A DNA stretch of 64,000 nt from assembly GCF_014884385.1 (NCBI RefSeq), contig NZ_WKFH01000003.1, positions 3,442,001 to 3,506,000 on the forward strand, written 5' to 3'. Position 1 is the first letter of the stretch, and every line of letters starts with the position of its first letter. Under the pieces are notes generated by a model that was not told where the DNA came from, searched no databases, and was given only the letters and a program-made list of their open reading frames with translations. The DNA is from Phycobacter azelaicus. GTDB taxonomy: Bacteria; Pseudomonadota; Alphaproteobacteria; Rhodobacterales; Rhodobacteraceae. Shown one piece after another: positions 34,495 to 43,608 of this stretch. A program made the position numbers and the translations under genes.

Positions 34495-37238
34495 ACGCCG
34501 TTGAAATCGAAGAGGCAATTTCCGCCCTGGCCGAGCAGCCATTTGACGAGGCCGAGTTTCCCTATGCCTTCTTGGAGGCATTTGGAAACAAGGCAACAAC
34601 GATTAAACGTTTGCGCACCGGTTCATCTAATAAGTCCGACCTGGGTGGCGTTCTTCAGACTAATAACATCCATCTCAAAGTCTGTGATGATGAAACGGTT
34701 TCCCAAACTCTAACCGCGCTGAAAGCGAGCCCAGCTACAGCCAAGGCCAAAGCGAAATTCGTCCTGGCGACTGATGGTGCCGATCTTGAGGCTGAAGACC
34801 TTGCAACTGGAGAGACGATTGCCTGCGCATTCAAAGACTTCCCAGATCACTTTGGTTTCTTCCTGCCTTTGGCCGGGATCAGCACGGTCAAGCAAATCCG
34901 CGAAAGCGCCTTCGATATCAAGGCGACCGGACGCCTCAATCGTCTTTACGTTGAGCTCCTGAAGGACAATCCGGAATGGGGCACAGAGGCTCGCCGCCAC
35001 GACATGAACCACTTCATGGCCAGACTGATTTTCTGCTTCTTTGCCGAAGATACCGATATTTTCAACGAACCAGATCAGTTCACCGGCACGATCAATCGTA
35101 TGAGCGAAAAGGACAGCTCGAACACCCATGAGGTGATCAGTGAGCTGTTTCGTGCCATGAACACTAAGGCAGCGGATCGCGCCGCTGCGAATATTGCCCG
35201 TTGGGCAAACGTTTTCCCATATGTGAACGGTGGGCTGTTTTCAGGCAGCACGGACGTTCCAAAATTCTCCAAGATCGCACGGTCCTACCTGCTACACATC
35301 GGCAGTCTGGACTGGACCAAGATCAACCCGGATATTTTCGGCTCGATGATCCAGGCGGTTGCGGATGATGAGGAACGCGGCGCACTTGGAATGCACTACA
35401 CGTCCGTCCCGAACATCCTGAAGGTTCTGAACCCGCTTTTCCTGGATGATTTGCGTGAGAAACTTGAGGAAGCGGGGGACAACCCTCGCAAGCTTCTCAA
35501 TCTGCGCAACCGCATGTCCAAAATCAGGGTTTTTGACCCGGCCTGTGGGTCCGGAAACTTCCTTGTTATCGCGTACAAAGAAATGCGGGCGATTGAGGCT
35601 GAGATCAATGAACGTCGTGGCGAGGCCGAACGGCGGACCGAAATTCCACTGACAAATTTCCGGGGCATCGAGTTGCGCGATTTCCCCGCCGAAATCGCGC
35701 GGCTGGCGCTGATCATTGCTGAATATCAGTGTGACGTGACCTATCGCGGCCAAAAGGAAGCTCTGGCAGAATTCCTGCCGCTGGACGCCATGAACTGGAT
35801 TACCTGCGGTAATGCCCTGCGCCTTGATTGGTTGAGCATCTGTCCCCCTACGGGAACGGGAGTAAAACACCACGCCGAAGATCTATTTATGTCGCCGCTC
35901 GAACAGGCGCAGATCGACTTCGAGAACGAGGGTGGTGAGACTTATTTATGTGGGAACCCACCTTACCTTGGCTCAACATGGCAATCCGCGGAGCAAAAGG
36001 AAGACCTGAAGCGTATCTTTGAAGGGCGCACCAAGAGTTGGAAATCGCTTGATTATGTTGCGGGTTGGTTCATGAAGGCAACTGATTTTGGAACGCATAC
36101 AAAGAGCGTCGCCGCATTTGTTTCCACGAATTCGATATGCCAGGGACAACAAGTTCCCATCTTGTGGCCTTTAATTTTTCAATCTGAACACGAGATTGCG
36201 TTTGCCCATACCAGTTTTAAATGGGCTAACCTTGCTAGTCACAATGCTGGTGTCACAGTTGTAATCGTTGGGATATCCAATAACTCGGGACCACAAAGAA
36301 AACTCTTTTCTTTAAATGAAAATGGAGAAACGGTTAGCCGAGAGGCCACAAACATAAACGCCTATTTGGTTGCCGGTGCTGATATTGTCGTCCAAAAATC
36401 CCGAAAGCCGCTTACCCAAGTTGCAGATATGAGTTTCGGTAATAAGCCTGTCGATGGTGGTAATTTGCTTTTGCGCCTCGATGAGGTGGAACAGTTGGGG
36501 CTTGATAAGAGACAACGCGAGCGCTTCATTCGCCGGATATATGGATCTGAAGAGTTTATTCAGGGCAAGGGAAGATATGTTCTCTGGATAGAGGATGAAC
36601 ACCTTGATGAAGCGATGGAAATTGTTTCAATCCGTGAGAGAGTTGAGGGTGTTCGCGCTATGCGGCTTGCGAGCCGAGACAAAAGCGCCAATGACATGGC
36701 GACTAGATCGCACCAAATGAGAGAAATGAACATTGGGAAATCTCACACTATTGCGATAGCTGCTATCTCGTCAGAAAACCGCCCGTATCTCCCATGTGGT
36801 TTATTGAGTGACAGTCAGACTGTAACAAATAAGGTATACGCGCTTTACGACGCCCCTTTATGGAATATGGCATTAGTTGCATCGCGCCTGCACTGGGTGT
36901 GGATTGGAACCGTTTGTGTGCGATTGGAGATGCGCTTCAGTTATTCTAACACTCTTGGTTGGAATACCTTTCCCGTTCCAAAACTCACTGAGAAAAACAA
37001 GGAAGACTTAAAGCGTTGCGCCGAGGACATCCTTCTGGCGCGTGAAGCGCATTTCCCCGCGACCATCGCTGATCTGTACGACCCGGAGAAGATGCCCGCC
37101 AACTTACGCGCCGCCCATGATCGTAACGACGAGGTGCTTGAACGTATCTACATCGGTCGCCGCTTCCGCAACGACACCGAACGGCTGGAGAAACTCTTCG
37201 AGCTATACACGAAAATGACAAAAAAGGGGGCGGCTTGA
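34491..37238 (+). CDS. MmeI-like DNA methyltransferase with degenerate nuclease domain
   Basis: The 915-residue protein follows type IIL (MmeI-like) enzymes along its length: an N-terminal domain, a helical connector (ARLIFCFFAEDTDIF, VNGGLFSG, IFGSMIQAV, LGMHYTS), SAM motif I DPACGSGNFL (about 348-357), catalytic NPPY (about 487-490), FVSTNSICQGQQ, then a target-recognition region and a C-terminal LYDPEKMP segment. In MmeI the N-terminus carries Asp and ExK of a PD-ExK nuclease; at the matching place this protein reads VLQTNNIHLKVCDD, so cleavage is probably lost. It should methylate adenine. The GTG start overlaps the upstream stop. Confidence 0.85.
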   Translation: MNAVEIEEAISALAEQPFDEAEFPYAFLEAFGNKATTIKRLRTGSSNKSDLGGVLQTNNIHLKVCDDETVSQTLTALKASPATAKAKAKFVLATDGADLEAEDLATGETIACAFKDFPDHFGFFLPLAGISTVKQIRESAFDIKATGRLNRLYVELLKDNPEWGTEARRHDMNHFMARLIFCFFAEDTDIFNEPDQFTGTINRMSEKDSSNTHEVISELFRAMNTKAADRAAANIARWANVFPYVNGGLFSGSTDVPKFSKIARSYLLHIGSLDWTKINPDIFGSMIQAVADDEERGALGMHYTSVPNILKVLNPLFLDDLREKLEEAGDNPRKLLNLRNRMSKIRVFDPACGSGNFLVIAYKEMRAIEAEINERRGEAERRTEIPLTNFRGIELRDFPAEIARLALIIAEYQCDVTYRGQKEALAEFLPLDAMNWITCGNALRLDWLSICPPTGTGVKHHAEDLFMSPLEQAQIDFENEGGETYLCGNPPYLGSTWQSAEQKEDLKRIFEGRTKSWKSLDYVAGWFMKATDFGTHTKSVAAFVSTNSICQGQQVPILWPLIFQSEHEIAFAHTSFKWANLASHNAGVTVVIVGISNNSGPQRKLFSLNENGETVSREATNINAYLVAGADIVVQKSRKPLTQVADMSFGNKPVDGGNLLLRLDEVEQLGLDKRQRERFIRRIYGSEEFIQGKGRYVLWIEDEHLDEAMEIVSIRERVEGVRAMRLASRDKSANDMATRSHQMREMNIGKSHTIAIAAISSENRPYLPCGLLSDSQTVTNKVYALYDAPLWNMALVASRLHWVWIGTVCVRLEMRFSYSNTLGWNTFPVPKLTEKNKEDLKRCAEDILLAREAHFPATIADLYDPEKMPANLRAAHDRNDEVLERIYIGRRFRNDTERLEKLFELYTKMTKKGAA

Positions 37239-37453
37239 TGGGCGCAACCTACGAACCAGGCGGTGACGCCAAGGCAATTTCCCGCATCGCTAAAACCCAT
37301 TTTGGGGGCAGCTACAAAATCATGTTTGAAGCCCACGGCTGGGAACTTGAAGATGGACAGCAGTATATGCATCAAGCCTCTTCTCGGATCAAAGATACCT
37401 ACGGGTCGATCGCGGCCTTTGAGGCCCATTTCGATAGCAAGGATATTCAATGA
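37238..37453 (+). CDS. Small protein between methyltransferase and helicase
   Basis: A 71-residue protein beginning MGATYEPGGDAKAISRIAKTHFGG, not recognised, with a likely helix pair around FEAHGWELEDGQQYMHQASSRI. Its ATG overlaps the methyltransferase stop (TGATG) and its stop overlaps the helicase ATG (ATGA), so it is a real, coupled component of the operon. It could be an adaptor or inhibitor subunit; this is inference. Confidence 0.65.
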   Translation: MGATYEPGGDAKAISRIAKTHFGGSYKIMFEAHGWELEDGQQYMHQASSRIKDTYGSIAAFEAHFDSKDIQ

Positions 37454-39498
37454 CTAAAAATGTTCCCTCAGTTTCAGTAACCTACGCCCAAAACGGCAGC
37501 TCAACCAAGTCAAACGAGCTGGGCATGCGGGCAATGCAGGAACGTGCCTATGAAAAGCGGGGCGAACAGTATCTTCTGATCAAGTCGCCGCCTGCATCCG
37601 GCAAAAGCCGCGCGCTGATGTTCATCGCGCTCGACAAACTGCAAAACCAAGGGCTCAAACAGGCGATCGTAGTGGTGCCCGAGAAGTCTATCGGATCGAG
37701 CTTCAACGACGAGCCACTGAGCAATTTCGGCTTTTGGGCGGACTGGACCGTCGAACCAAAATGGAACCTGTGCAACTCACCCGGCACGGATGGTGGCAAA
37801 GTCAAATCGGTTGGTGCGTTCCTTGAGAGTGGCGACCAAGTATTGGTCTGCACTCATGCCACTTTCCGCTTTGCCGTCGAGAAGCTTGGCGTCGAAGCGT
37901 TTGATAACCGCTTGGTCGCTGTAGACGAGTTCCATCACGTCTCAGCCAGCGAAGACAGCATTCTTGGCTCTCAGCTCAATGAGTTCATCGCCCGCGACAA
38001 GGTGCATGTCGTGGCCATGACCGGCAGCTATTTCCGGGGCGATGCCGTGCCGATCCTTTTGCCTGAGAACGAAGCCAAATTCGACACGATTACCTACACC
38101 TACTATGAGCAGCTGAATGGGTACAAATACCTGAAAACGCTCGATATTGGATACTTCTTCTATTCGGGTTCCTATGCCGACGATATTCTGAAGGTCCTTG
38201 ATCCGAACGAGAAAACGATCGTGCATATCCCGAATGTAAATTCGCGCGAGAGCACTAAGGATAAGCACCGAGAGGTGGAGCACATCATTGACGCTCTAGG
38301 TGATTGGCAAGGCACGGACTCAGAAACTGGTTTTCAGCTTGTCAAAACGCCCGAAGGGCGCGTGCTGAAAATCGCTGATCTAGTGGATGATGAAGCGGCC
38401 AAGCGCGACAAGGTATCGGCGGCTCTCAAGGACCCCGCGCACAAGGATGATCGGGATCACGTTGATATCATCGTCGCCCTGGGTATGGCCAAGGAAGGTT
38501 TCGACTGGATTTGGTGCGAACACGCATTGACGGTAGGTTATAGGGCAAGTCTCACGGAGATCGTGCAAATCATCGGTCGCGCGACCCGTGACGCTGAAGG
38601 CAAAACCCGCGCAAGATTCACTAACCTTATTGCAGAGCCAGACGCCGCTGAAGAGGCGGTGACAGAGGCGGTGAACGATACGTTGAAGGCCATCGCAGCC
38701 AGCTTGCTAATGGAGCAAGTTCTTGCGCCCCGTTTCAACTTTACTCCGAAAACCAAAGCGAGCGGGCCTGTCGAAGGGTTCGATTATGGCGAAGGCGGGT
38801 ACGATCCGGATAAGGAGAACGTTGGTTTCAATGAGGAAAGTGGACAATTCCAAATCGAAATCAAGGGCCTTGCTGCACCCAAGAGCAAAGAAGCCGAACG
38901 TATTTGCCAGGAAGACTTGAACGAAGTCATCACAGCTTTTGTACAAGATAAGACTGCCATTGAGCGCGGCCTCTTTGATGAAGAGTTAGTGCCGGAAGAG
39001 CTTACCCAGGTTCGTATGGGAAAGATCGTTGGTGCAAAATTCCCTGAACTGGACGCTGAAGACCAGGAAGCCGTCCGGCAGCATGCTATTGCCGCCTTGA
39101 ATCTCACGCAGAAGGCCAAGGAAGTAGCCTTATCGACTGCGGAAGAAGGTGAGACCACTGGAAACACCGCATTGATCGATGGCGTCCGAAAGTTCGCAAT
39201 GGATGTTCGCGAGCTCGATATTGATTTGATCGATAGGATCAATCCTTTCGGCGAAGCTTATGCAATCTTGGCGAAAACCATGAGCGAGGAAAGCTTGAAG
39301 CAAGTCGCAGCGGTGATATCGGCTAAGAAGGTGCAACTAACTCCGGAAGAGGCGAGAGATTTGGCTCGTAGGGCCGTTAAGTTCAAGCAAGAACGTGGCC
39401 GTTTGCCCTCAATCACTTCGCCGGATGCCTGGGAAAAGAAAATGGCTGAAGGCGTGGCGTACCTCGCGCGCATGAAGCAGGAGGCCGCAAATGGCTAG
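37450..39498 (+). CDS. SF2 helicase/translocase of the restriction-like operon
   Basis: A 682-residue superfamily 2 ATPase. Walker A is PPASGKS (about 47-53), motif Ia VVVPEKS, motif II DEFH (about 159-162), motif III MTGSYFRGD, and motif VI QIIGRATRD (about 372-380) with arginine finger. GMAKEGFDW is motif V-like. The C-terminal 250 residues are helical and specific to this protein. Relatives act as translocases in type I/III restriction and other defence systems. It is coupled by overlaps to both neighbours. Confidence 0.88.
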   Translation: MTKNVPSVSVTYAQNGSSTKSNELGMRAMQERAYEKRGEQYLLIKSPPASGKSRALMFIALDKLQNQGLKQAIVVVPEKSIGSSFNDEPLSNFGFWADWTVEPKWNLCNSPGTDGGKVKSVGAFLESGDQVLVCTHATFRFAVEKLGVEAFDNRLVAVDEFHHVSASEDSILGSQLNEFIARDKVHVVAMTGSYFRGDAVPILLPENEAKFDTITYTYYEQLNGYKYLKTLDIGYFFYSGSYADDILKVLDPNEKTIVHIPNVNSRESTKDKHREVEHIIDALGDWQGTDSETGFQLVKTPEGRVLKIADLVDDEAAKRDKVSAALKDPAHKDDRDHVDIIVALGMAKEGFDWIWCEHALTVGYRASLTEIVQIIGRATRDAEGKTRARFTNLIAEPDAAEEAVTEAVNDTLKAIAASLLMEQVLAPRFNFTPKTKASGPVEGFDYGEGGYDPDKENVGFNEESGQFQIEIKGLAAPKSKEAERICQEDLNEVITAFVQDKTAIERGLFDEELVPEELTQVRMGKIVGAKFPELDAEDQEAVRQHAIAALNLTQKAKEVALSTAEEGETTGNTALIDGVRKFAMDVRELDIDLIDRINPFGEAYAILAKTMSEESLKQVAAVISAKKVQLTPEEARDLARRAVKFKQERGRLPSITSPDAWEKKMAEGVAYLARMKQEAANG

Positions 39499-40708
39499 AG
39501 AATTTACGCAAGAAGACGACGCGCTGTTGGCGGAACTCGGTGTCGAGGTCGAAGCAAAAAAAGTTGTTAGTCGAACACCCCGCGAGGAACGCATCATTGC
39601 GGGTTTTGAAGAGATTCAACGGTTTTCCGAAGAACATGGGCGCTTGCCTGAACATGGCGAAGATCGTGATATCTTTGAGCGCTTGTATGCCGTTCGGTTG
39701 GATCGCATCAAAGAGCTTGAAGAGTGCCGGGAGTTGGTTGAGCCAATGGATACCACTGGCCTGTTATCTGGTAATTCACCTACTCCCGCCCGCGATGCCG
39801 AAGACCTGGATGATGACGCGCTTTTGGCCGAGCTAGGCATAGAGTTAGAAGCTCCACCGATAACCGAGTTGAAGCATGTTCGTTCGACGGCTGAGAAAAA
39901 GGCCGCTGAAGAAATTGCCAATCGAGAGCGCTGCGAAGATTTCGCCAAGTTCAAGCCTTTGTTCACAGAGGTTCAGAACGACTTGGATGTGGGCGTGCGC
40001 ACGACCCGAAATATTCGAAAACAAGCAGGGTTCCTCAAAGCAGACATTAAGAAAGGTGAGTTCTTCATCCTGAGCGGTCAAACCTTGTATGTCGCTGAGG
40101 TTGGAGAAGAAATTCGAGCACCAAACGGAGAGACAGACGCCAGGCTGCGTGTGATTTACTCAAATGGCACAGAGAGCAACATCCTGCTTCGCTCGCTGCA
40201 AAGAGCTCTATACAAGGATGAAACAAGTCGGATTGTTACTGATCCTAGCGGTCCTGGCCCTCTGTTTTCATCGGAAACTGACGACGACGATTTGGCGAGT
40301 GGATTGATCTATGTACTTCGCAGCAAATCTGACCACCCAACCGTCGCTGAACATCGCGATGTGCTTCACAAAATCGGCGTGACGAGCGGAACGGTCGAAA
40401 AACGTATAGCGAATGCCAAGCTTGATCCAACCTTCCTGATGGCGGAGGTGGAGGTCGTTGCCACTTATGAACTCTACAACATAAACAGGACGAAGCTAGA
40501 AAATCTAATTCATCGAATTTTTGAATCCGCGCGGCTCGATGTCGAAATAAAAGACCGCTTCGGACATCCGGTAACGCCGCGTGAATGGTTCCTAGTACCG
40601 ATGTTTATCATCGATGAAGCTGTCGAACGGATCAAGGACCGAACCATAGCGGGCTATATCTATGATCCTGCCAGCGCAAAACTAAGAAAAAGGACCGGCA
40701 GTGAGTGA
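39491..40708 (+). CDS. GIY-YIG nuclease (T5orf172-like) with duplicated acidic motif
   Basis: The 405-residue protein ends in a GIY-YIG/T5orf172 nuclease domain: GLIYVLRS (about 271-278), KIGVTSG (about 294-300), Arg in VEKRIANA and the metal-binding Glu in KLENLIHRIF. The N-terminal part has two copies of a short motif, DDALLAELGVEVEA (about 9-22) and DDALLAELGIELEA (about 109-122). They may be docking peptides for the helicase or methyltransferase. It probably supplies DNA cleavage for the system. Its start overlaps the helicase by eight bases, its end overlaps the DUF262 gene by eight. Confidence 0.85.
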   Translation: MAREFTQEDDALLAELGVEVEAKKVVSRTPREERIIAGFEEIQRFSEEHGRLPEHGEDRDIFERLYAVRLDRIKELEECRELVEPMDTTGLLSGNSPTPARDAEDLDDDALLAELGIELEAPPITELKHVRSTAEKKAAEEIANRERCEDFAKFKPLFTEVQNDLDVGVRTTRNIRKQAGFLKADIKKGEFFILSGQTLYVAEVGEEIRAPNGETDARLRVIYSNGTESNILLRSLQRALYKDETSRIVTDPSGPGPLFSSETDDDDLASGLIYVLRSKSDHPTVAEHRDVLHKIGVTSGTVEKRIANAKLDPTFLMAEVEVVATYELYNINRTKLENLIHRIFESARLDVEIKDRFGHPVTPREWFLVPMFIIDEAVERIKDRTIAGYIYDPASAKLRKRTGSE

Positions 40709-41092
40709 ACTGAAGACGTGCTTCAAACGGGTCGATTACGACCTCGACGGGCTTTTGCATTTCATTGATTTAGGCGACATAGCTTTGCCCGACATACAGC
40801 GACCATTCGTATGGTCGAACGCCAAGGTGCGTGATCTGTTTGATTCAATGTACCGTGGATTTCCGGTTGGGTATTTTCTGTTCTGGGAGAACACGAATGA
40901 AACCGGCGTGAAACAAATTGGCGTCGGTACCAAGCAGCACAACACAGCTGCCCGTCTCATTGTTGACGGACAACAACGTCTCACTTCGCTGTACGCTGTC
41001 TTTCGTGGCCAAAAGGTTCTGGACGCGGATTACAAAGAGCGGCAGATCGAAATTTCATTCCGTCCACGGGACGGTAAGTTTGATGTTGCGGA
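40701..41092 (+). pseudogene. DUF262 (GmrS-like ParB/Srx) gene, truncated by IS3
   Basis: The first 130 codons encode the N-terminal DUF262 core: IALPDIQRPFVWSNAKVRDLFDSMYRGFPVGYFLFWE and the hallmark VDGQQRLTSLYAVF (about 88-101). DUF262 proteins such as GmrS carry nuclease or NTP-dependent activity and are usually several hundred residues. Here the frame enters the IS3 left end at 41093 and would stop at 41261. The missing 3' part is not found on the other side of the IS. Confidence 0.85.
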
Positions 41093-41118
41093 TGACCTGC
41101 CCCCCGGGGCTCCCTCAT

Positions 41119-42030
41119 TCATAACGAGAGTTTGCGGGTCTGGTATTCATATTCTTCGTCGTCAGTTTGGGCAAGCGCGCCGGACGCGGAGCCCTCAAAT
41201 TGCTCAAGCGTCCGGCGCGCTTCTGCGGGTGTCTGGTTTCCGAGCGATGAGTGCGGCCTGACGTTGTTGTAGTCGTAGCGCCAGAGGGCCAGCTTTCGCC
41301 GCGCATCCTCCAAGCTGTCGAACATCTCTTCGTTCAGCAACTCGTCCCGGAGACTGCCGTTGAAGGACTCGATGAAGGCGTTCTGCTGGGGCTTGCCCGG
41401 ATCAATGTAATGCCAGTCCACGCCGTTGTCGTTCGCCCATTTCAGGATAGCTCGACTAGTGAACTCTGTGCCGTTGTCGCTGACGATACTGGCCGGTTTG
41501 CCGTAAAGCCGGACCAGGGCATCCAGTTCCCGCGCGACACGGGCACCTGAGATGCTGGTATCCGCCATCAGGCAAAGGTTCTCGCGGCAGCAATCATCGT
41601 TCACCGCCAGAATACGGAACCGGCGTGATGCCCCGAACGTGTCGGACAGGAAGTCCAGAGACCAGCGTTCCCCCGGTCTCGGCGCCCCCGGCATCGGCGT
41701 CCGTGAGCCGCGCGCCCGCTTGCGGCCCCTTCGTCGCCTGACGCCCAGCTTTTCCTCCGTGTACAGCCGATACAGTTTCTTGTGGTTCATGATCATTCCC
41801 TTGCGCTCCAGCATCACCCCGATCCGCCGGTAGCCAAATCGGCGGCGCTTGGCCGCGACCGCTTTCATCTCCTTGCGAATCTCAGGATTGTCGGGCGGGC
41901 GTTCGCGCCTGACGGTTTTGGGATCGACGCCAACGAGCCTGCACGCTCGGCGCTGCGAGATGTCATGATCCCGCATCGCCCTCAACGCTGCATCCCGCCG
42001 TTCAGTTGGCGTCGTCAGCTCTTTCCCAGC
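41119..42030 (-). CDS. IS3-family transposase OrfB
   Basis: The catalytic portion has no strong own start and is probably made as an OrfAB fusion by -1 frameshifting near 42020-42030 (GGGAAAG). It has an HTH_21 region ([27 protein letters not shown]) and the rve core with DDE: Asp in WSLDFLSD, Asp in SDNGTEF and Glu in [16 protein letters not shown], ending [16 protein letters not shown]. It appears intact and belongs to a different IS3 subgroup from the copy at 17870. Confidence 0.92.
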   Translation of the reverse strand, partial: AGKELTTPTERRDAALRAMRDHDISQRRACRLVGVDPKTVRRERPPDNPEIRKEMKAVAAKRRRFGYRRIGVMLERKGMIMNHKKLYRLYTEEKLGVRRRRGRKRARGSRTPMPGAPRPGERWSLDFLSDTFGASRRFRILAVNDDCCRENLCLMADTSISGARVARELDALVRLYGKPASIVSDNGTEFTSRAILKWANDNGVDWHYIDPGKPQQNAFIESFNGSLRDELLNEEMFDSLEDARRKLALWRYDYNNVRPHSSLGNQTPAEARRTLEQFEGSASGALAQTDDEEYEYQTRKLSL

Positions 42031-42278
42031 AAATCCTTCAGCACGACATTGTCCAGCATTGTGTCCGCCAGCAGCCGCTTTAGCTTGGCATTCTCGTCTT
42101 CCAACGACCTCATCTTGGCGACGTCGGAAACCTCCATGCCGCCATACTTCGACTTGTATTTGTAAAAGGTGCCCTGGCTGAGGCCGTGCTTGCGGCACAC
42201 CTCTGCGGTCGGCATCCCGGCTTCCTGTTCCTTGATCATCCCGATGATCTGCGCCTCGGTGAAACGGCTCTTTCGCAT
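42015..42278 (-). CDS. IS3-family transposase OrfA
   Basis: An 87-residue DNA-binding subunit ([40 protein letters not shown]) with a leucine zipper-like end ([26 protein letters not shown]), typical of the IS407/IS51-like groups. It overlaps orfB in another frame. Confidence 0.93.
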   Translation of the reverse strand: MRKSRFTEAQIIGMIKEQEAGMPTAEVCRKHGLSQGTFYKYKSKYGGMEVSDVAKMRSLEDENAKLKRLLADTMLDNVVLKDLLGKS

Positions 42279-42346
42279 TCGTTTGCTCCTTCAAAAGGTT
42301 GAGCAAACTCTACATCAGAACGAGGGAAGTTTCGGGGGGCAGGTCA

Positions 42347-43031
42347 GCTTGAAACGCGTGACATAGAAAAAGATGAGGAAGAAGGCGGGCACTATGCCGC
42401 GCACATCCTTATCAGGAAAACACCAGATCAGCATGGTCGGCACTTGATTATGATCGAGAAGGTGCCTGGCATCTATCTTTCTTCAGTCAAAGATCATTTA
42501 GCCTGGGTTTGCAAAAGCGCCCTGTACGAGAAGGAAGTGCAAGATGACGATGGTAATCCCAAGCGGTTTCGACCTGTTTTTGAAATCGATGGGCACCAGT
42601 CCAGAACGATCCGGGAAGCGCTGAGAACGGGTACGCTTCAGGACATCGAGTTCATCAGCCACGAAGAAAACCATGAAGACGGCTTGGATGAAGATCCAAT
42701 CGTCGAAGAGGTTGTCCATGAGGCCAGGTGGGAAGTGAAAAAGAGAGTCTCGGAAGATCAAGCGCGCACAATCTTCGGTCGAATTGGTGGTTTCCTAGGA
42801 GGTTTTCGCGGCGGCGCGGACGACACGCAGATTTTCGTAAGGATCAAAGCTGCTAACGGACAAATCAAACGTACGGAGGTCCACCACAATGGTGATGAAA
42901 TCCTCGAACAGGCTTTTGTTCAGAACGAAATCGTTAACGACTTTGATCCACCTTTGACGCAGCGCTACGAGGCGTTCCGGCACGATATGATTCAGAAGAT
43001 GCTCGAAGTCGCCAACAATGTAGGCGACTGA
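42347..43031 (+). pseudogene. Unknown gene missing its 5' end, fused to IS3 right boundary
   Basis: The frame is open from the IS edge (reading LETRDIEKDEEEGGHYAAHILIRK) to the stop at 43029-43031, about 228 codons, and has no start near the IS; an internal ATG at 42444 could allow a shorter product. It is not recognised and not a plausible DUF262 C-terminus. The gene is followed one base later by the membrane protein gene, so it was part of the operon 42.3-43.9 kb. The N-terminal part was presumably deleted when the IS junction formed. Confidence 0.7.
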
Positions 43032-43032
43032 C

Positions 43033-43608
43033 ATGGCTCTTCAAAAACACACCAAGGTCTTTACGGTCTTCTCGTTCCTTCGCCTCCGTAGCCCCGACAT
43101 CTATTGGTACCAATGGGTTTATCCGACAGTTTTGTTTGCATTGACTTACGGTGGGTACCAGTTCTGGGGGGATCAATTTCTGTCGTTCGACAAAGACAAG
43201 ATGATTGGGGATATCAATGCGCTGATGGGTATCCTTGTCGGGTTTTACATCGCAGCGCTCGCAGCGGTGTCGAGCTTTTCGAACGAGAATCTTGACCAGG
43301 TTATGAAAGGGCGTGCGCCCACTTTAACAACCGTGCGCAAAGGTGATGAAATCAAGGAAACTCTCACCAGACGGCGGTTCCTCGCCATCCTTTTTGGATA
43401 CTGTGCAACTCTGGCAATCGTTCTTTACGTTTTTGGTGTTGTCCAAGCCCACATGACGATCGTGCAATCTTCTGTGGCCTGGGCGCAAGCGTTGTTGAGC
43501 ATAGCCGGATACGTTGCTTGGGGGCTTTACGTATGGATTATCTCAAGTCTTCTCGTCGTGACCCTGCTGGGGCTTCACTACCTCGTTGAGCGGATGCATA
43601 GGGCGTGA
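43033..43608 (+). CDS. Four-helix membrane protein
   Basis: A 191-residue protein with hydrophobic segments at about 24-42, 60-80, 117-137 and 150-178, and a cytosol-like charged loop (KGRAPTLTTVRKGDEIKETLTRRRF) between the second and third. Not recognised. It starts one base after the previous stop and its stop overlaps the HNH gene (GTGA). Membrane proteins paired with a sensor and a nuclease are common in abortive defence modules, but the role here is inference. Confidence 0.75.
   Translation: MALQKHTKVFTVFSFLRLRSPDIYWYQWVYPTVLFALTYGGYQFWGDQFLSFDKDKMIGDINALMGILVGFYIAALAAVSSFSNENLDQVMKGRAPTLTTVRKGDEIKETLTRRRFLAILFGYCATLAIVLYVFGVVQAHMTIVQSSVAWAQALLSIAGYVAWGLYVWIISSLLVVTLLGLHYLVERMHRA

Larger units (their letters stand above)
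41093..42346 (-). mobile_element. IS3-family insertion sequence (1,254 bp)
   Basis: Inverted repeats start TGACCTGCCCCCCG at both ends (41093 inward and 42346 inward), followed by imperfect homology to about 26 bp. They enclose orfA and orfB in -1 frame relation. Flanking triplets (GGA left, GCT right) differ, so there is no target duplication. Confidence 0.88.

Noticed and set aside
41093..41261. C-terminal end of the DUF262 protein read through into the IS
   Set aside because: These codons belong to the IS3 terminal repeat and the complement of orfB, not to DUF262.
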